Made by a program: the position numbers and the translations under genes | In this document: positions 53,396 to 64,000 of the stretch, one piece after another | How positions within the stretch are numbered: the stretch's first letter is position 1 | Layout of the letters: every line of letters begins with the position of its first letter | The notes under the pieces: model-generated | What the model was told of the DNA's origin: nothing | Databases searched by the model: none | Seen by the model: only the letters and a program-made list of their open reading frames with translations | NCBI GenBank assembly: GCA_009746045.1 | Contig: RPFO01000090.1 | Span: forward strand, 1,015,298 to 1,079,297 | Source of the DNA: Mesostigma viride | Taxonomy: Eukaryota; Streptophyta; Mesostigmatophyceae; Mesostigmatales; Mesostigmataceae | DNA length: 64,000 bases | Direction: 5' to 3'

Positions 53396-53670
53396 GCCCA
53401 TGCAGAGAGCTGCTCTCTGCTGAGATGCCACGCTCTAGCTCTTGTATAGCTATGCTGATCTTCCCCCCCATGACAGGCTCCCCCTTAGCTAGCTGGGCAG
53501 AGCTTGATAGATCATGGGGATGCAGGTGCCCTGGTGCACCTAGAGCAAGTGTCGTTTACATTCCCACCCTTGCAGGAAGTAGCTTAGAATGTATTATAGG
53601 CCATGTGCCCCTTCTCAAGGGCTATGTGCTACATATACTCCCAACGGAGTTATGTTCCTAATTAATTAAT
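53396..53670 (+). repeat. LINE-type 3' tail, copy 1
   Basis: From GCAGAGAG-TGCTCTCTG through TGCAGGTGCCCTGGTGCACC and TCCCACCCTTGC to CCCAACGGAGTTATGTTCCT and a TTAATTAAT tail. It is a direct copy of 55826-56110 and is found inverted at about 56505-56780. Confidence 0.65.
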
Positions 53671-54277
53671 CCTCAAGCAATTGTGTCACATAGGCCAGTC
53701 CGCGGGTGGCGACGCGTCGGTGAGGGGCGCGCGCAAGTTTGCCAGTGGGTGGCTGCCCCTTGGCACAAGCTATACAAATGTGTGGACCGGCTGGATCGCG
53801 TAGTATCTCCTCACATCTGAACCCTGTGATGCCAGATCTCCTTTGCGGCCGTTCCGAGCTTGGCATGCACTGGATTCGTTGTCCACATCGTCGCGTCGCT
53901 GCAGCTAGCAACACGATGTTTTCTGGCATGCATACGTGGTGGGCTTTTGGTTCCCACCGCACATTTGAAAGTGCTGTCCTTCGGATAATTTTTGCCTTTG
54001 CACCGTGTGCAGTTCTTGGACGTTTGGAATCATGGCATGCCTAACGTAATTAATGACGCCATGGACGAGCCACGAGCCACGAGCCACGAGGTAGCCATGG
54101 CTGACGGCAGAGCTCATAACTTTCACGTTTGAGCCCCAAATTCAGCTCTGAATATCACTAATATCGCTTCGTCTTTCTGAGACGCGCATGCTGATATAAT
54201 TTTCTGAATCTATTACGCAATATATGACGAGAAACGCCCCTTGACGCAACGCAGTTTAGCGCGGATGGCGCTCGGCC
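53671..54277. other. No recognised gene
   Basis: Open frames on the minus strand (53666-53962, 53905-54126) have scattered Cys and His, but I cannot assign a zinc-finger family. Confidence 0.3.
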
Positions 54278-55682
54278 ATGAAAATCCGTCTGCAGCTCCG
54301 GCTGCAGCTTTGCCCTCAGGTCCGGCAGGCAGCGGTGATCGACACTAGTACGTCGTGCACTCGGGTGGTCGCCCAGCAACCTCCCGGGCTCAACGCCTCG
54401 CCATCGGCATCGCCAGACCCTAAACGCAGCCGCTCATCCTTTCCACGCGAACCGCGTTTCAAGCTCCACTCCTTCCATGCCGACGATCACGACTGGTACA
54501 ACAACATCTCCCCGGTAACTGCTCTGTGATTGCATTTTCTACGGGGACTATGCCTCGCTTCTTGAGCTGTGCCTCCACCATCACAGCATCCGCCGCCTCC
54601 TGGAATTTGACGGCACTGATTTTAAACAGAGCCACAAACTGCCGGTGACGGGCATGTACCCCCGGCCCAAGCTTCAGCACATGCTTCTTTGTTCCCTTCC
54701 AGTGACGAAGTCTGACGGCGAGATCTGGGCCCCCACCATCTCCGCAGCCACATACCGCTCCATCCTCACGGAAGCCTTTCAGCAGCACGTGACCCCCCTT
54801 GCCACAGATGTGGCGGCAATGGGCGGCACGCTGGCTGCTGAGCTCCCTCACATTTCCACCACCGTCACCTCCACCTCCAGTCCTCCACCCTCCTCGCCTC
54901 CACCTCCACTGCCACCTCCACCTCTGGACACCTCCACCGCCAACATCAAAGCCCAGCTCCTCGCCATCGACCAGCGTCTCCAGGACACCGCCATCGCAAT
55001 CGAATGCCTGCAGAACACCGCCGGCATCACCGCCCAGTCGGTGAAGGATATCGCTGCCCAGCCGGCTTCTGCTGGCCCAAGTGGCGACGCCCCTCCCACC
55101 CAGACCTGGGCGGACCTGCTCAAGCACCACGCCAGCTCCACCACGTACCTCCACCATCGCGGCATGTGCAGCTAGCTTAAGCAACAAGCCCTCGACCTCC
55201 GCGAGGAGGCCGGCCGCACCCAGCGCAGCCACAACATCATCGTCAAGCACTTCGACCAGCCGGCAGGTGAGGACTCGACGACTCTTCTTACGGCATTTAA
55301 TTAAGCGCGACATTTTTGCCCCCATGCACATTACTGGTGCCAGCTGCACATCAGTGTCGCGGCTGTTGGCCTCCCCAGTGCGCGGGGTAAGGCTGGCCCG
55401 GTACCTGTGCTCCTCACCTTTCAGTACATGGCGGACAAGCTGTTGTTTCTTGAAAACCGCAAGAAGCTCTCGGGGACTCACTTCACGCTGGACGACGACC
55501 TGCCCCTGGCCTAGCAACAACGGCGACGCGAGCTATGGCCGACCTACCTCCAGATACGGCAAAGCGCAAGGGGGAAACCGGTATACTGGAGGGGGGACAT
55601 CATCCACGTCGACCACAAGCCCTGGCAGGCACCCCCTGCCACCTCAGCAACCGGCCAGTCTAGGAAATATAGCAGTAGTGTA
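54278..55682 (+). pseudogene. Non-LTR element ORF1 relic (RRM-like)
   Basis: A single frame (clearest from 54645) carries coding sequence across three in-frame stops at 55173 (TAG), about 55305 (TAA) and about 55512 (TAG). It has a Pro/Ser-rich segment, a probable helical part (LLAIDQRLQDTAIAIECLQN), then SHNIIVKHFDQPAGED, PVLLTFQYMADKLLFLENRK, LSGTHFTLDDDL and QQRRRELWPTYLQIRQ...PVYWRGDIIHVD. This is the pattern of the L1-type ORF1 RNA-binding domain. The upstream part (54278-54528) is in another frame. The element tail follows at 55826 with no ORF2, so the copy is internally deleted. Confidence 0.6.
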
Positions 55683-55825
55683 GATTAGTAGGGCTTAGCC
55701 TACCACGCGGCCCCAGCGCATGTGCGCCCATAATGGCCCCCATGGATGATGCCTTCAGAATTTAGCCAAGCCATGCCTATAATGGGACCCCCATGGATTT
55801 TGCATTAAGAATTTAGCCATGCTCT

Positions 55826-56110
55826 ACATATGCAGAGAGATGCTCTCTGTTGAGAAGCCATGCCTTAGCTCTTGTATAGCCATGATGATCTTCCCCCACA
55901 TGACATGCTCCCCCTTAGCTGGGCATAGCGTGATAGATCATGAGGGTGCAGGTGCCCTGGTGCACCTAGAGCAAGGGTAGCTTACATTCCCACCCTTGCC
56001 GGAAGTAGCCCAGAATGTATTAAAAGCCATACATGCCCCTTCTCAGGGATATGCGCTACATGTACTCCCAACGGAGTTATGTTCCTAATTAATTCCTAAT
56101 TAATTAATTA
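55826..56110 (+). repeat. LINE-type 3' tail, copy 2
   Basis: Same family as 53396-53670, ending in CCCAACGGAGTTATGTTCCT and (TTAA)n. It probably belongs to the ORF1 relic just upstream. Confidence 0.65.
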
Positions 56111-56235
56111 ATTAACGTAATGACTGACTAGCTAGACCTTTTCAGTGGTTTTCCATTTGCGGGTATTTCCTCGTAAATGGTGGGAGAGCGATCGCAGCAA
56201 TGGTGCTCACCACTACTAGACACTCCCAGCCAGTT

Positions 56236-57085
56236 CGGCTCGAAACACACGCCCTGATCAAGCAAGCTGTTTCCGGCCCCACCGTCTAGGTCATCTAGTC
56301 GCTCGATCTACACGTAAGCCAGCCATAATTTCAATGCACAAGCTAGGCTACACATTTCCATCACCATTCATATTCATCATCCTGAACGACTCGAACCCGC
56401 GGACAAGATAACGGCAGGCTCGAGCTACCATGGTCCGGATTCTCCCGATTTCTGGCCTGCGCTGGTTGTCTCCTTGATAGGAGGAGGTGTCTACCTGGTT
56501 TATTAATTAAGAACATACCTCCGTGGGGAGGATATGTAACACATATCCCTGAGAAGGGGCACTGATATGGTTTTCAATACATTCTAGGCGACAACCTGCA
56601 GCTGGAATTGGTGTATTAACTGCCACCTACTCGGGGTGCACAGTTGAGGTGCACCTGCACCACCATGTATTCCAGCAGCTGTGCAAAGTTGCGGACATGG
56701 GGTGGAAGATGATCATGGCTAGGAAATTGCTAGGGCCTGATGGCGTCTCAGCAGAGAGTGGCTCTCTGCACATGGGCAAAGCATGGCTGACTCATAGCGG
56801 ATGCAGTAAGGCTGCCCAATGGTCCAGAGCCCACAGATATAGGCTTGGAACACATTTGGACAACCCTGATCAAGCAAGCTGTTTCCGGCCCCACTGTCTA
56901 GGTCATCTAGTCGCTCTACATGTAAGCCAGCTATAATTTCAATGCACAAGGCTACACATTTCCATCTCCATTCATATACATCGTCCTGAACGACTCGAAA
57001 ACGCGGACAAGATAACGGCAGGCTCGAGCTACCATGGTCCGGATTCTCCCGATTTCTGGCCTGCGCTGGTTGTCTCCTTGACATT
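56236..57085 (-). repeat. Inverted LINE-type tail flanked by a 230-bp direct duplication
   Basis: The block CCTGATCAAGCAAGCTGTTT...TCTGGCCTGCGCTGGTTGTC occurs at about 56252-56481 and 56862-57080. Between them (about 56505-56780) is the third copy of the LINE-type tail, reading on the minus strand to CTTAATTAATAA near 56503. Confidence 0.6.
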
Positions 57086-57201
57086 TGGATCGGCGCCGGT
57101 TTGGGAGAATATAAAGGCCTCTCCCGGAGCCTGAGGGTTTTTAGGGGCATTCCCAGGGTTAACCCACAACCCACCGTCTACCTGGTTTGCCAGTCCTAAT
57201 T

Positions 57202-57438
57202 TTAAGCCCGCCAGCAGGGCCCACATCGGTATTCATGCAACTGGTCTGCGCGGGCGAGATGGCCAGCAAAGAGGAGGCGGCGGTGTTGGATGGTATGGGT
57301 GACAAGAGGGAGCTCGCAGTAGAGCTCGGCCCGGGTGCGGCGCTCTTGGTAGCGGACGCCGAGGATGTGACGGAGCATTCGAGTGACCAAGATTCTAACC
57401 TCTGGTAGTCGGTGATTGCAGGCGCCACGGTACCCCAA
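57202..57438 (-). pseudogene. Non-LTR reverse transcriptase C-terminal relic
   Basis: The minus frame reads RMLRHILGVRYQERRTRAEL then HTIQHRRLLFAGHLARAD. That fits the (L)R-x-ILG-x-x-x-x-(D/E)R...RRL-x-x-x-GH-x-x-R pattern at the end of many LINE ORF2 proteins. No RT core is seen upstream in the window. Confidence 0.5.
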
Positions 57439-59879
57439 AGCGCTAGTTATGTTTATTTTATTTTGTCACCGCGTCCCCGATCCACCGACAGTTGATCTGA
57501 AACAAACTCGCGAGATCAGTGCCGTTTGTTCCTAGCGGCCAGGAGTGTTCAGTTGTAAGCACCATTGCTGCGAGATCGATTTCACTCCTGCGATTTGTAT
57601 GAGGATTCGGGCCTAGCTCCATGAAAGTAAGTACCTTCGATGGAGCTACCATCACGAGGACTGAGCTACCATCGATACTTACACTTATAATTCAAATCAA
57701 TAGATCATATACGTTAGCCATTAGTCAATTAGCAAATAATTAAGCAGTTATTAATTAATTAAACACGTGCTCCCGTTGAAGACTCACTGAGTACTAACCC
57801 TGATGGATAGGGATGGATGGATGGATGGATGGAGGGAGGGAGGCAGACCGACCGGTAAAGCTGGGACGCGATGTTGAGAGTACGGAGTAGCCTGGAAAAT
57901 GCAAAGGAAAACATGATATCTAATTATTACTTAGTGAATGACTGCCACTTTATGTACAGCTCAAGTCGGGGCCCAGAAGCCCTGCAGGCAGAGGCCATAC
58001 ACGTATGGCACCGTCGGCTAAATTCCAAAGTGGGATAACCCATGCAAGGCTGCCCAAGAATCATGATGGGGACGCTTCCCATGCACACACAACTCTCCTA
58101 TCCTTTCCAAACAATCAATTAAACCGGCCACACACGCTGGTTGTCTCATCAACAAACAGCTCGAAACGCTTGAAGCTTCAATGCTCCGCCGGTTCTAAGC
58201 TTCAAGAAAACCTCCTAGCATCCAGTGACGCCTAATATCGTCCCATTCCATCGGCCCTGCACGAACTGCACCCAACGTGGCCTGGCACCTTCTTACATGC
58301 AACCCTGGCAGGAATAGGGGCCGCCATGTCCCACTTGCAATGCCCCATGACAAGGGTCAGCAGTAGTGCGTGGGGACTCCCCCCCGCCATGAACAATCAG
58401 TTAGCCATCTCCTTGCCTGGTCTCCCTGCCCCTGTTCCGCCGCCCCCCCCCCACCCTCACCCCTCCCCCCTTGTCCCCCAACCCCCCTTTTCTTCTCTTT
58501 GGTTCACAACGGATCCGCAAGACCTTCAACAAGTCCGCGCGCGACACTTGGCAGCAGTGGCGCTTGCGCCAGCGCAGCGTAGGGTGCCTGGGGTAACCAC
58601 ACCTGGATACCTACCCACTCCGGAATATTGGAATCCAAGCGCCACGGGTGCCTTGCGAAGCGGTTGGTCGATATTTGCAGTGATGGCCACCATTACGTTG
58701 TAATCGGGGCGATGGCACCCCATCCACGCACACGCCCGGTGCTCGGGCCTGTGTAACAGCCCCCTATGCCCTCGTACACCTCATGCCCTCACAGACCTGC
58801 TTTGTTGCCCCATGTCCTCTCCGGAAGGAACCTATGCAACGGAAACAGGCAGGGAACAGCAAGCAGGGGAACGCTGGCACGTGGCAGCTGAGGTGGCTGC
58901 TCGCGTGCCAATGCTCCCAGACACTCGAGTCCTCAGCCGCATCCACATTGGCGCAGTCGGCACTTGGCGCCCCAAACCAACGACTCCATTCTGTCTCCAG
59001 TGCCACAACTCAACTCAGGCAGGCCGTGTCATCGTCCTCACAGACAGGAAGCCAGGGAGGACCCCACGCTCATGGAAGGGGGGAAAGGAAAGGGAAGGGA
59101 CCTTGATACATTTGCTTTCTCTCCCTCGCCACACAACAGCAGGGTTCCATCCAACGTAACCCTAGAATGGGCATGGCAGCCAGGGCAAGTCGGACCCCAA
59201 AAGCAATCGGCCAGCAGACAGCCCCGTCATCTACGTGTTTTTAATTCATTAATGGCCACCAGACAGGTCGAGCGTGACCGGCCATGCGGCCAGATGCCAC
59301 ACGCAGGGCATCCGTCACGGCACTCCTATGGGACGGCAGTGCCACCCATCTCTGCTGGGAAAGGAACAAAGGAAGCCTCTCACGCGGCTTTGCGCCCATG
59401 TCAGCGGATGGACAGTCCACGGTGACATCGGTCGTGCTTGTTATGAATGTTCATGTGGTGTTAAGCAAGCATTCCATTGCCCTCCCATGGGTATCCATAC
59501 TCATGGCACTGAAGTGGACGCCTGTGGGCGGCCCCGAGACCGCACACGTGACGTTGTTCGGGTAGAGCCTTCCTTCCCTTGGTCCTCCATCAACGCCCCT
59601 GAGGGGCTATAACCAACGCCCCATAGGCCCTTCAACACAGCCCCTCAAGCCCTTAATCCCAGCCCATCCGCCCCATTCATCAAGGCCTCGCAGGGTCCTG
59701 CGCCATGGCCGCTGCCAAGGCCCGCCTCAAGACCAATATCGAGGACCTATGCCGCGGCCGATACCAAGGTCCACGCCAAGGCTTTCAAAAAAATGTATCA
59801 AGGTTGATCCCAACGCCTGCAAACTTGCCACAAGCCTTGCACTCTCATCCGATGGCACTCTCGTCGGACGGCACCCTCG
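57439..59879. other. No recognised gene between the LINE relic and the SHIPPO gene
   Basis: It holds an inverted SINE-like tail (57745-57775, CGGGAGCACGTGTTTAATTA on the minus strand), a short (GGAT)n run at about 57808-57835, and C-rich stretches near 58440. The 3' UTR of the minus-strand SHIPPO gene should lie at the right end. Confidence 0.35.
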
Positions 59880-60086
59880 TCAGACCGCGTATGATCCCGG
59901 GCCCAGCGTGTTCATGGGCGAGTCGGACGCATTCTTCTTGGCCACAAAGCGGTCCGAGGAGCCAAACTTGAACGCGGGGGCTGCCTTGACCTTGCTGGTG
60001 ACCTTGACGTCCTGCGAGTTGTACTTGGTCGGGCCGGGCGAGTCCTTGCCCCCTGTCGCCTTGGAGTGGGTGTCGGTGATGAACAC
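59880..60086 (-). CDS. SHIPPO gene exon 2
   Basis: It starts GTG TTC ATC ACC (VFIT) in phase 0 and encodes two further STPGR motifs. It ends ...LGPGSYAV with TGA at 59882-59880. Confidence 0.78.
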   Translation of the reverse strand: MFITDTHSKATGGKDSPGPTKYNSQDVKVTSKVKAAPAFKFGSSDRFVAKKNASDSPMNTLGPGSYAV

Positions 60087-60130
60087 CTGGGGGGGCGGGG
60101 CGTGATCCATCCATTATCCAACCCATCGCT

Positions 60131-60161
<31 letters not shown>

Positions 60162-62333
60162 TCGTTCGTTCGTTCGTTCGTTCGTTCGTTCGTTCGTTCG
60201 TTCGTTCGTTCGTTCGTTCGTTCGTTCGTTCGTTCGTTCGTTCGTTCGTTCGTTCGTTCGTTCGTTCGTTCGTTCGTTCGTTCGTTCGTTCGTTCGTTCG
60301 TTCGTTCGTTCGTTCGTTCGTTCGTTCGTTCGTTCGTTCGTTCGTTCGTTCGTTCGTTCGTTCGTTCGTTCGTTCGTTCGTTCGTTCGTTCGTTCGTTCG
60401 TTCGTTACCTACGTAGGTCGGTCGGTCGGTCGGTCGGTCGGTCGGTCGGTCGGTCGGTCGGTCGGTCGGTCGGTCGGTCGGTCGGTCGGTCGGTCGGTCG
60501 GTCGGTCGGTCGGTCGGTCGGTCGGTCGGTCGGTCGGTCGGTCGTCGTCGGTCGGTCGGTCGGTCGTTCGGTCGGTCGGTCGGTCGGTCGGTCGGTCGGT
60601 CGGTCGGTCGGTCGGTCGGTCGGTCGGTCGGTCGGTCGGTCGGTCGGTCGGTCGGTCGGTCGGTCGGTGGGTGGGTGGGTGGGTGGGTGGGTGGGTGGGT
60701 GGGTGGGTGGGTGGGTGGGTGGGTGGGTGGGTGGGTGGGTGGGTGGGTGGGTGGGTGGGTGGGTGGGTGGGTGGGTGGGTGGGTGGGTGGGTCGGGTGGG
60801 AGGGTGGGAGGGTGGGTGGGTTGGTTGGTTGGTGGGTGGGTGGGTGGGTAGGTAGGTTAGTTCGTTAGATAGATAGTAGGTTCACTTATCAATACCATTA
60901 ACCAACTGCCCATGCGTGGGGTTGCACGGGGCTACCTGGGGCTACATGGGGTGGGATGAGGGCAGCTATCCAACCTTGACAATGAGCAACAGGGATACTC
61001 GGATGCTGCCCATACTTAAGCTGCGTGTTGTCTTACTTAGCGCAAATTGGATTTCTCAGTTGCTACATGCAAGGGTTGCATCACTCAATAGGGATGGAGT
61101 AGCTTGCAAGCAGCGCGACATATCATGGTATGGCTTGTGCGGTCTCTCCTGTCGTTGACTATGGTGTGCTTGTTGAGATTATATAAGATTATATTTCATA
61201 TTAACAGCCAGTATGACCAATGCATATCGAGTATCAACAGCCAATAATGTCATGACCATATAAGAGGCATTGGTGTGATGCTACATCCACGATAAGTTAC
61301 ACATCAAGTCTGTCAAGTTAGTGGCGTGAGACCAAATATCATTGATGGCCAGCCCGCTCCACATGAGAAAGCAAGCAGCTCATTATGAGCTATTGAACAA
61401 CAGAAAAAAAATAGTGTACAGTGTCCCCTTGTTGGGAGTCAATGGGCAACGTCATACCAACCTGGCCATGACAAATGCAGGAACACTCTGCCCTATGGCA
61501 TGCAAGTCAATGTTGCCAGACATGCATCACTGTGCTTGAGCAATCACATACTCGTAGGGCACTGTTATATCTTCCCAGGAAAAGGCCGATACACACATGT
61601 ACCCCAGAATGCGTGTCCTTTTCCCCTTCCTTCTTACTGGCAAAGGGCAGAAAACGATATGAATGACTGGCCATACCCTTTCAGTTGCATCCCGAGCTGT
61701 CTTCGAGAATGAGTGCTTTGGTGGAGACGACCTGGTCGACAGCGGTTGATGGCCGATAGCAGAAGGCGCCGCGTATGCCCCCGGTCCAGGCGCGCTCCTA
61801 TATGAAGGCGTGTGGCCTGGCTGAATCCCGTCCGCCTGCCTTGCCCCCGTCCCGAATTTGAAGGAGGATTCGCTTTCGCCAATCCAACCCTTGGCTGGCC
61901 GAGGATTGTCTGCACAAGGAGTCTTATATTCTTCTCTAAACTCCGTCTTGAAGGCGCTAAACCGCCCGGAGGATCCAAAGGACACCGATGGGGTTCCATG
62001 GACTTTTGACGACACGGTTGAATCCTGCTTGTATGCACCTGGTCCAGGAGGGGGCGCACGCTCTTTCACAGGACTGGTCCTTACTCCAAAGCGGTGCGAT
62101 GGGGCAGTTTCCTTAAGAGAAACGCGCTGTTCACCAAAACTGGAATCGTTTTGGTAAACCGGGCCTGGCGAGCTAGAGCCTTTCACAAAATTTGGGGTGA
62201 TGTCTTTATCGAAAACCTTGGTAATGTCTTTACGCTGAGATCCTCCGAATTTGAAAGCCGGAGAGCTTGACCTGTTAGACACGGGCTGATCTCCAAACAT
62301 CGAGCGATCTCGAAGGGTCGAATGCTGAGACAT
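59880..62333 (-). CDS. SHIPPO/STPGR-repeat protein gene (two exons)
   Basis: Spliced from 62333-61677 and 60086-59880, the product is 287 residues. Five Pro-Gly-Pro motifs recur: SPGPVYQND, PPGPGAYKQDS, APGPGAYAAP, SPGPTKYN and LGPGSYAV at the C terminus. They alternate with PAFKFG, PSHRFG, PSVSFGSSGRF and SSFKFG spacers. This is the STPGR/SHIPPO (ODF3/CIMAP) family, whose members bind microtubules in cilia and flagella. The role is inferred from the repeat only. The start is ATG 62333 (MSQHSTLRDRSMFGD), with no in-frame extension motif upstream. Confidence 0.82.
60130..60406. repeat. (TTCG)n array, about 68 units
   Basis: Pure TTCG repeats, with CTCG at the left edge. Confidence 0.97.
60416..60667. 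repeat. (GTCG)n array, about 62 units
   Basis: GTCG repeats with a GTCGTCG slip and one TTCG unit near 60541-60570. Confidence 0.97.
60668..60890. repeat. (GTGG)n array decaying to other 4-mers
   Basis: About 31 GTGG units to 60792, then GGGA-GGGT, TTGG, GTGG, TAGG and TAGA variants. Confidence 0.95.
61677..62333 (-). CDS. SHIPPO gene exon 1
   Basis: It encodes residues 1-219 and ends after ...TARDATER at AGG|GTATGG (phase 0). Reading through would give an unrelated, non-repetitive tail. Confidence 0.78.
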
Positions 62334-64000
62334 TTTCTGAGATAACAGGCTCTACGATCAAATGTCAAATGAGGGCTGTACTTAGCACGGAGTGCTTGCG
62401 TTTTCCAGGAAAGTCTGCAGCAACAGAGCAGCCATTTTCGACCAGCTTCTCGATAAACCTCCTCTCTTCAATGAAAATGCAGAAAATAGGATAAAAACGT
62501 TGAGGACAGCACGTAGATTTCCTTCAAAATCTCCGTCGAAAATGCCGAGATCTAGCTGGCCATGGCGTCTCCTGGCCTCCTGGTTTATTTTTCGATCAGC
62601 ACGGCCGGTGCAGACTGGAACCGTGGAACGGGGGAACCAGCGTTCATTCCTGCGGTCCTGCCGACCCCTGAGATACTTTCAATATTGAGATACTTTCAAT
62701 ACACCCTGCCGTATACAAGCATCATATTCCGTGATATAGGATGCGTATCGGTACATTTCTCGTCGTACAGTCTGACATTCGAATGGTTAAAACCGTACGC
62801 ACCAAAGAAAACACCGCGCGTGACGGGCGACGCACAATGCCACCTACGCAGGCAATGGACAGCGAGGAGCCTGCTGACATAATATTTTGTTGCGTAATCG
62901 TCCGCCATCCATGGCTTTTCGCTGCGCTGGGCGTGGCAGACAGTCGCTTTTTTAAGCGGCTGCCCTTAATCAATGCGATGATTTTGGGCCCTTCGCTCAT
63001 GAATTATGTTTATGTTTGAATATCGCCCCTGATATATTGTGCCAATGGCGCGAGCGAGGGTCCTTATTTCGCTGGTCCGGCAGAAAGTCCGGTCGGCGGA
63101 CGATGTAGGAATTTCTGCTGGTTGTTGGTTAAGGAACGTCACTACCCATGCCGTCTCCCCTGTCGATAGCTCAGTAGGCACTGCCGCACGCAACGCTACC
63201 AGTTGGTGGAGCGCTAATCCCACCGCATTGGGCATCCCTCAGAGAATACGCCATTATGTTGAATGCTACAAAGAGCTGTCGAAATTCCGGCTGAGGTACG
63301 TTTGCTCCGGGCTAACAGATCCTATTGATAGTTCTTCGAATAATTTTCGTGTTCGCGATGAGCTTTCCTTTCGTTAAATCACTGGATGGATGTGGTCTTT
63401 ACTTAGCCGGCAGAGGCGAAGATCTACTGTAGACAGCGCTTACGCACTCGCGTACATGGCAATTGATAGACGCTTTGCTAAGCCGCTGGCCCTACCCTTG
63501 CTGAGAAAGTAGCAGTAGCTGCCTGCCTATCCTCATGTTCGTGCGTATTTCGCAGCGCACTAGTCGTCTCCACTGCCGCTGCTGGATTCGTGCTGGGTAG
63601 CCCTGAGACGATTGACTGGGCATCGTGCGCGTGGACATCGTTCGGGACGATGGCATCCGCCGCGTCCGCCAACGCATTCAACCAAGTGAGACACCCCAGC
63701 CTGTGTGCCAACTTTTCTTGTGAGGAGCTGGTTGCCACTTGCCATGCATCCCTATTGGTCGCTGTGAATCTCCTCGGCCAAACATCCTGTGGTTCATAAC
63801 AACATTTCATGTCGGTATTTCCCACGTGCTTAGAAAGCTTCCGATGTTGATCTTTCTTCTTGACTTGGGATAATGGACAAGCTTCAAGTCAAGGATGTCC
63901 TTATGGTTGTTCTTGTGGCGCACAGGAAAGTCTACTGTTTAGGCCTGTAGGCCTAGGGTAGGCAGGAACCCTCATGCAACCTCAGTTGACAGGGAATGAG
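62334..64000. other. Upstream flank of the SHIPPO gene, no recognised gene
   Basis: The promoter of the minus-strand SHIPPO gene should lie at the left end. Open frames (for example 63478-63825 minus, 115 codons; 63039-63377 plus) show no family motif, and I cannot support them as genes. Confidence 0.35.

Larger units (their letters stand above)
60087..61676 (-). other. SHIPPO gene intron with tetranucleotide arrays
   Basis: On the sense strand it runs from GTATGG to CGCCCCCCCAG. It contains the three arrays at 60130-60890. 60900-61670 shows nothing else. Confidence 0.7.

Noticed and set aside
54645-55682. TAG/TAA in the ORF1 relic as reassigned sense codons
   Set aside because: The helicase and SHIPPO exons need no reassigned codons, so ordinary nonsense mutations are the simpler reading.
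55081-55683. 200-codon plus-strand frame
   Set aside because: Shadow of the ORF1 relic in another frame; composition is low-complexity Ser/Thr and it has no family pattern.
60066-60868. Open frames FVRSFVRS and GGWVGGWV
   Set aside because: Artefacts of tetranucleotide arrays inside the SHIPPO intron.
63478-63825. 115-codon minus-strand frame at the right end
   Set aside because: Composition is plausible, but there is no family motif, no splice support and no neighbour evidence.

Overview
The window looks like nuclear DNA from a eukaryote, most likely a flagellated green alga. Four things point that way: spliced genes with GT-AG introns, GC-rich exons in more AT-rich introns, a SHIPPO-repeat (flagellar microtubule) protein gene, and a mobile-element set of Ty3 chromovirus, Copia-like, non-LTR and TOC1-like split-direct-repeat elements. 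I cannot name the species from sequence alone.

Layout. 1-6126: two LTR retrotransposons of one Ty3/gypsy family in opposite orientation. The LTR of a minus-strand element (275-942) abuts the 3' half of a plus-strand element (integrase with a broken chromodomain, an extra ORF after the integrase, polypurine tract, 3' LTR). 6127-7840: a non-LTR element 3' end, with a second, inverted copy of the tail. 9274-49525: one very large plus-strand gene in about 16 exons. It encodes a seven-bladed WD40 propeller, a long low-complexity linker and a complete DEAH/RHA-type RNA helicase. The helicase P-loop is completed by an 8-nt micro-exon (39322-39329). The introns of this gene hold a complete 6.56-kb Copia-like element on the minus strand (10999-17556, 484-bp LTRs, 5-bp target duplication), two inverted split-direct-repeat elements (21515-23512 minus; 25802-27767 plus), two MITE-like elements, and many mini- and microsatellites. 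49526-57440: no recognisable host gene, but inverted repeats and several decayed non-LTR pieces, including an ORF1 relic and an RT C-terminal relic. 59880-62333: a two-exon minus-strand SHIPPO/STPGR-repeat gene whose intron carries three successive tetranucleotide arrays. 62334-64000: nothing recognised.

Functionally the two host genes look unrelated. One is a probable RNA-remodelling ATPase with a protein-interaction propeller at its N terminus; the other is a microtubule-lumen or axoneme-type structural protein. Most remaining sequence is explained by transposition and tandem-repeat expansion inside introns. Several coding frames are broken by single-base shifts, often at or near homopolymers (helicase near 42.7 kb, chromodomain near 2.65 kb, Copia pol). 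These may be real decay or assembly indels. Exon boundaries were chosen by reading splice motifs, phase and protein-family patterns by eye; no search or alignment program was run.
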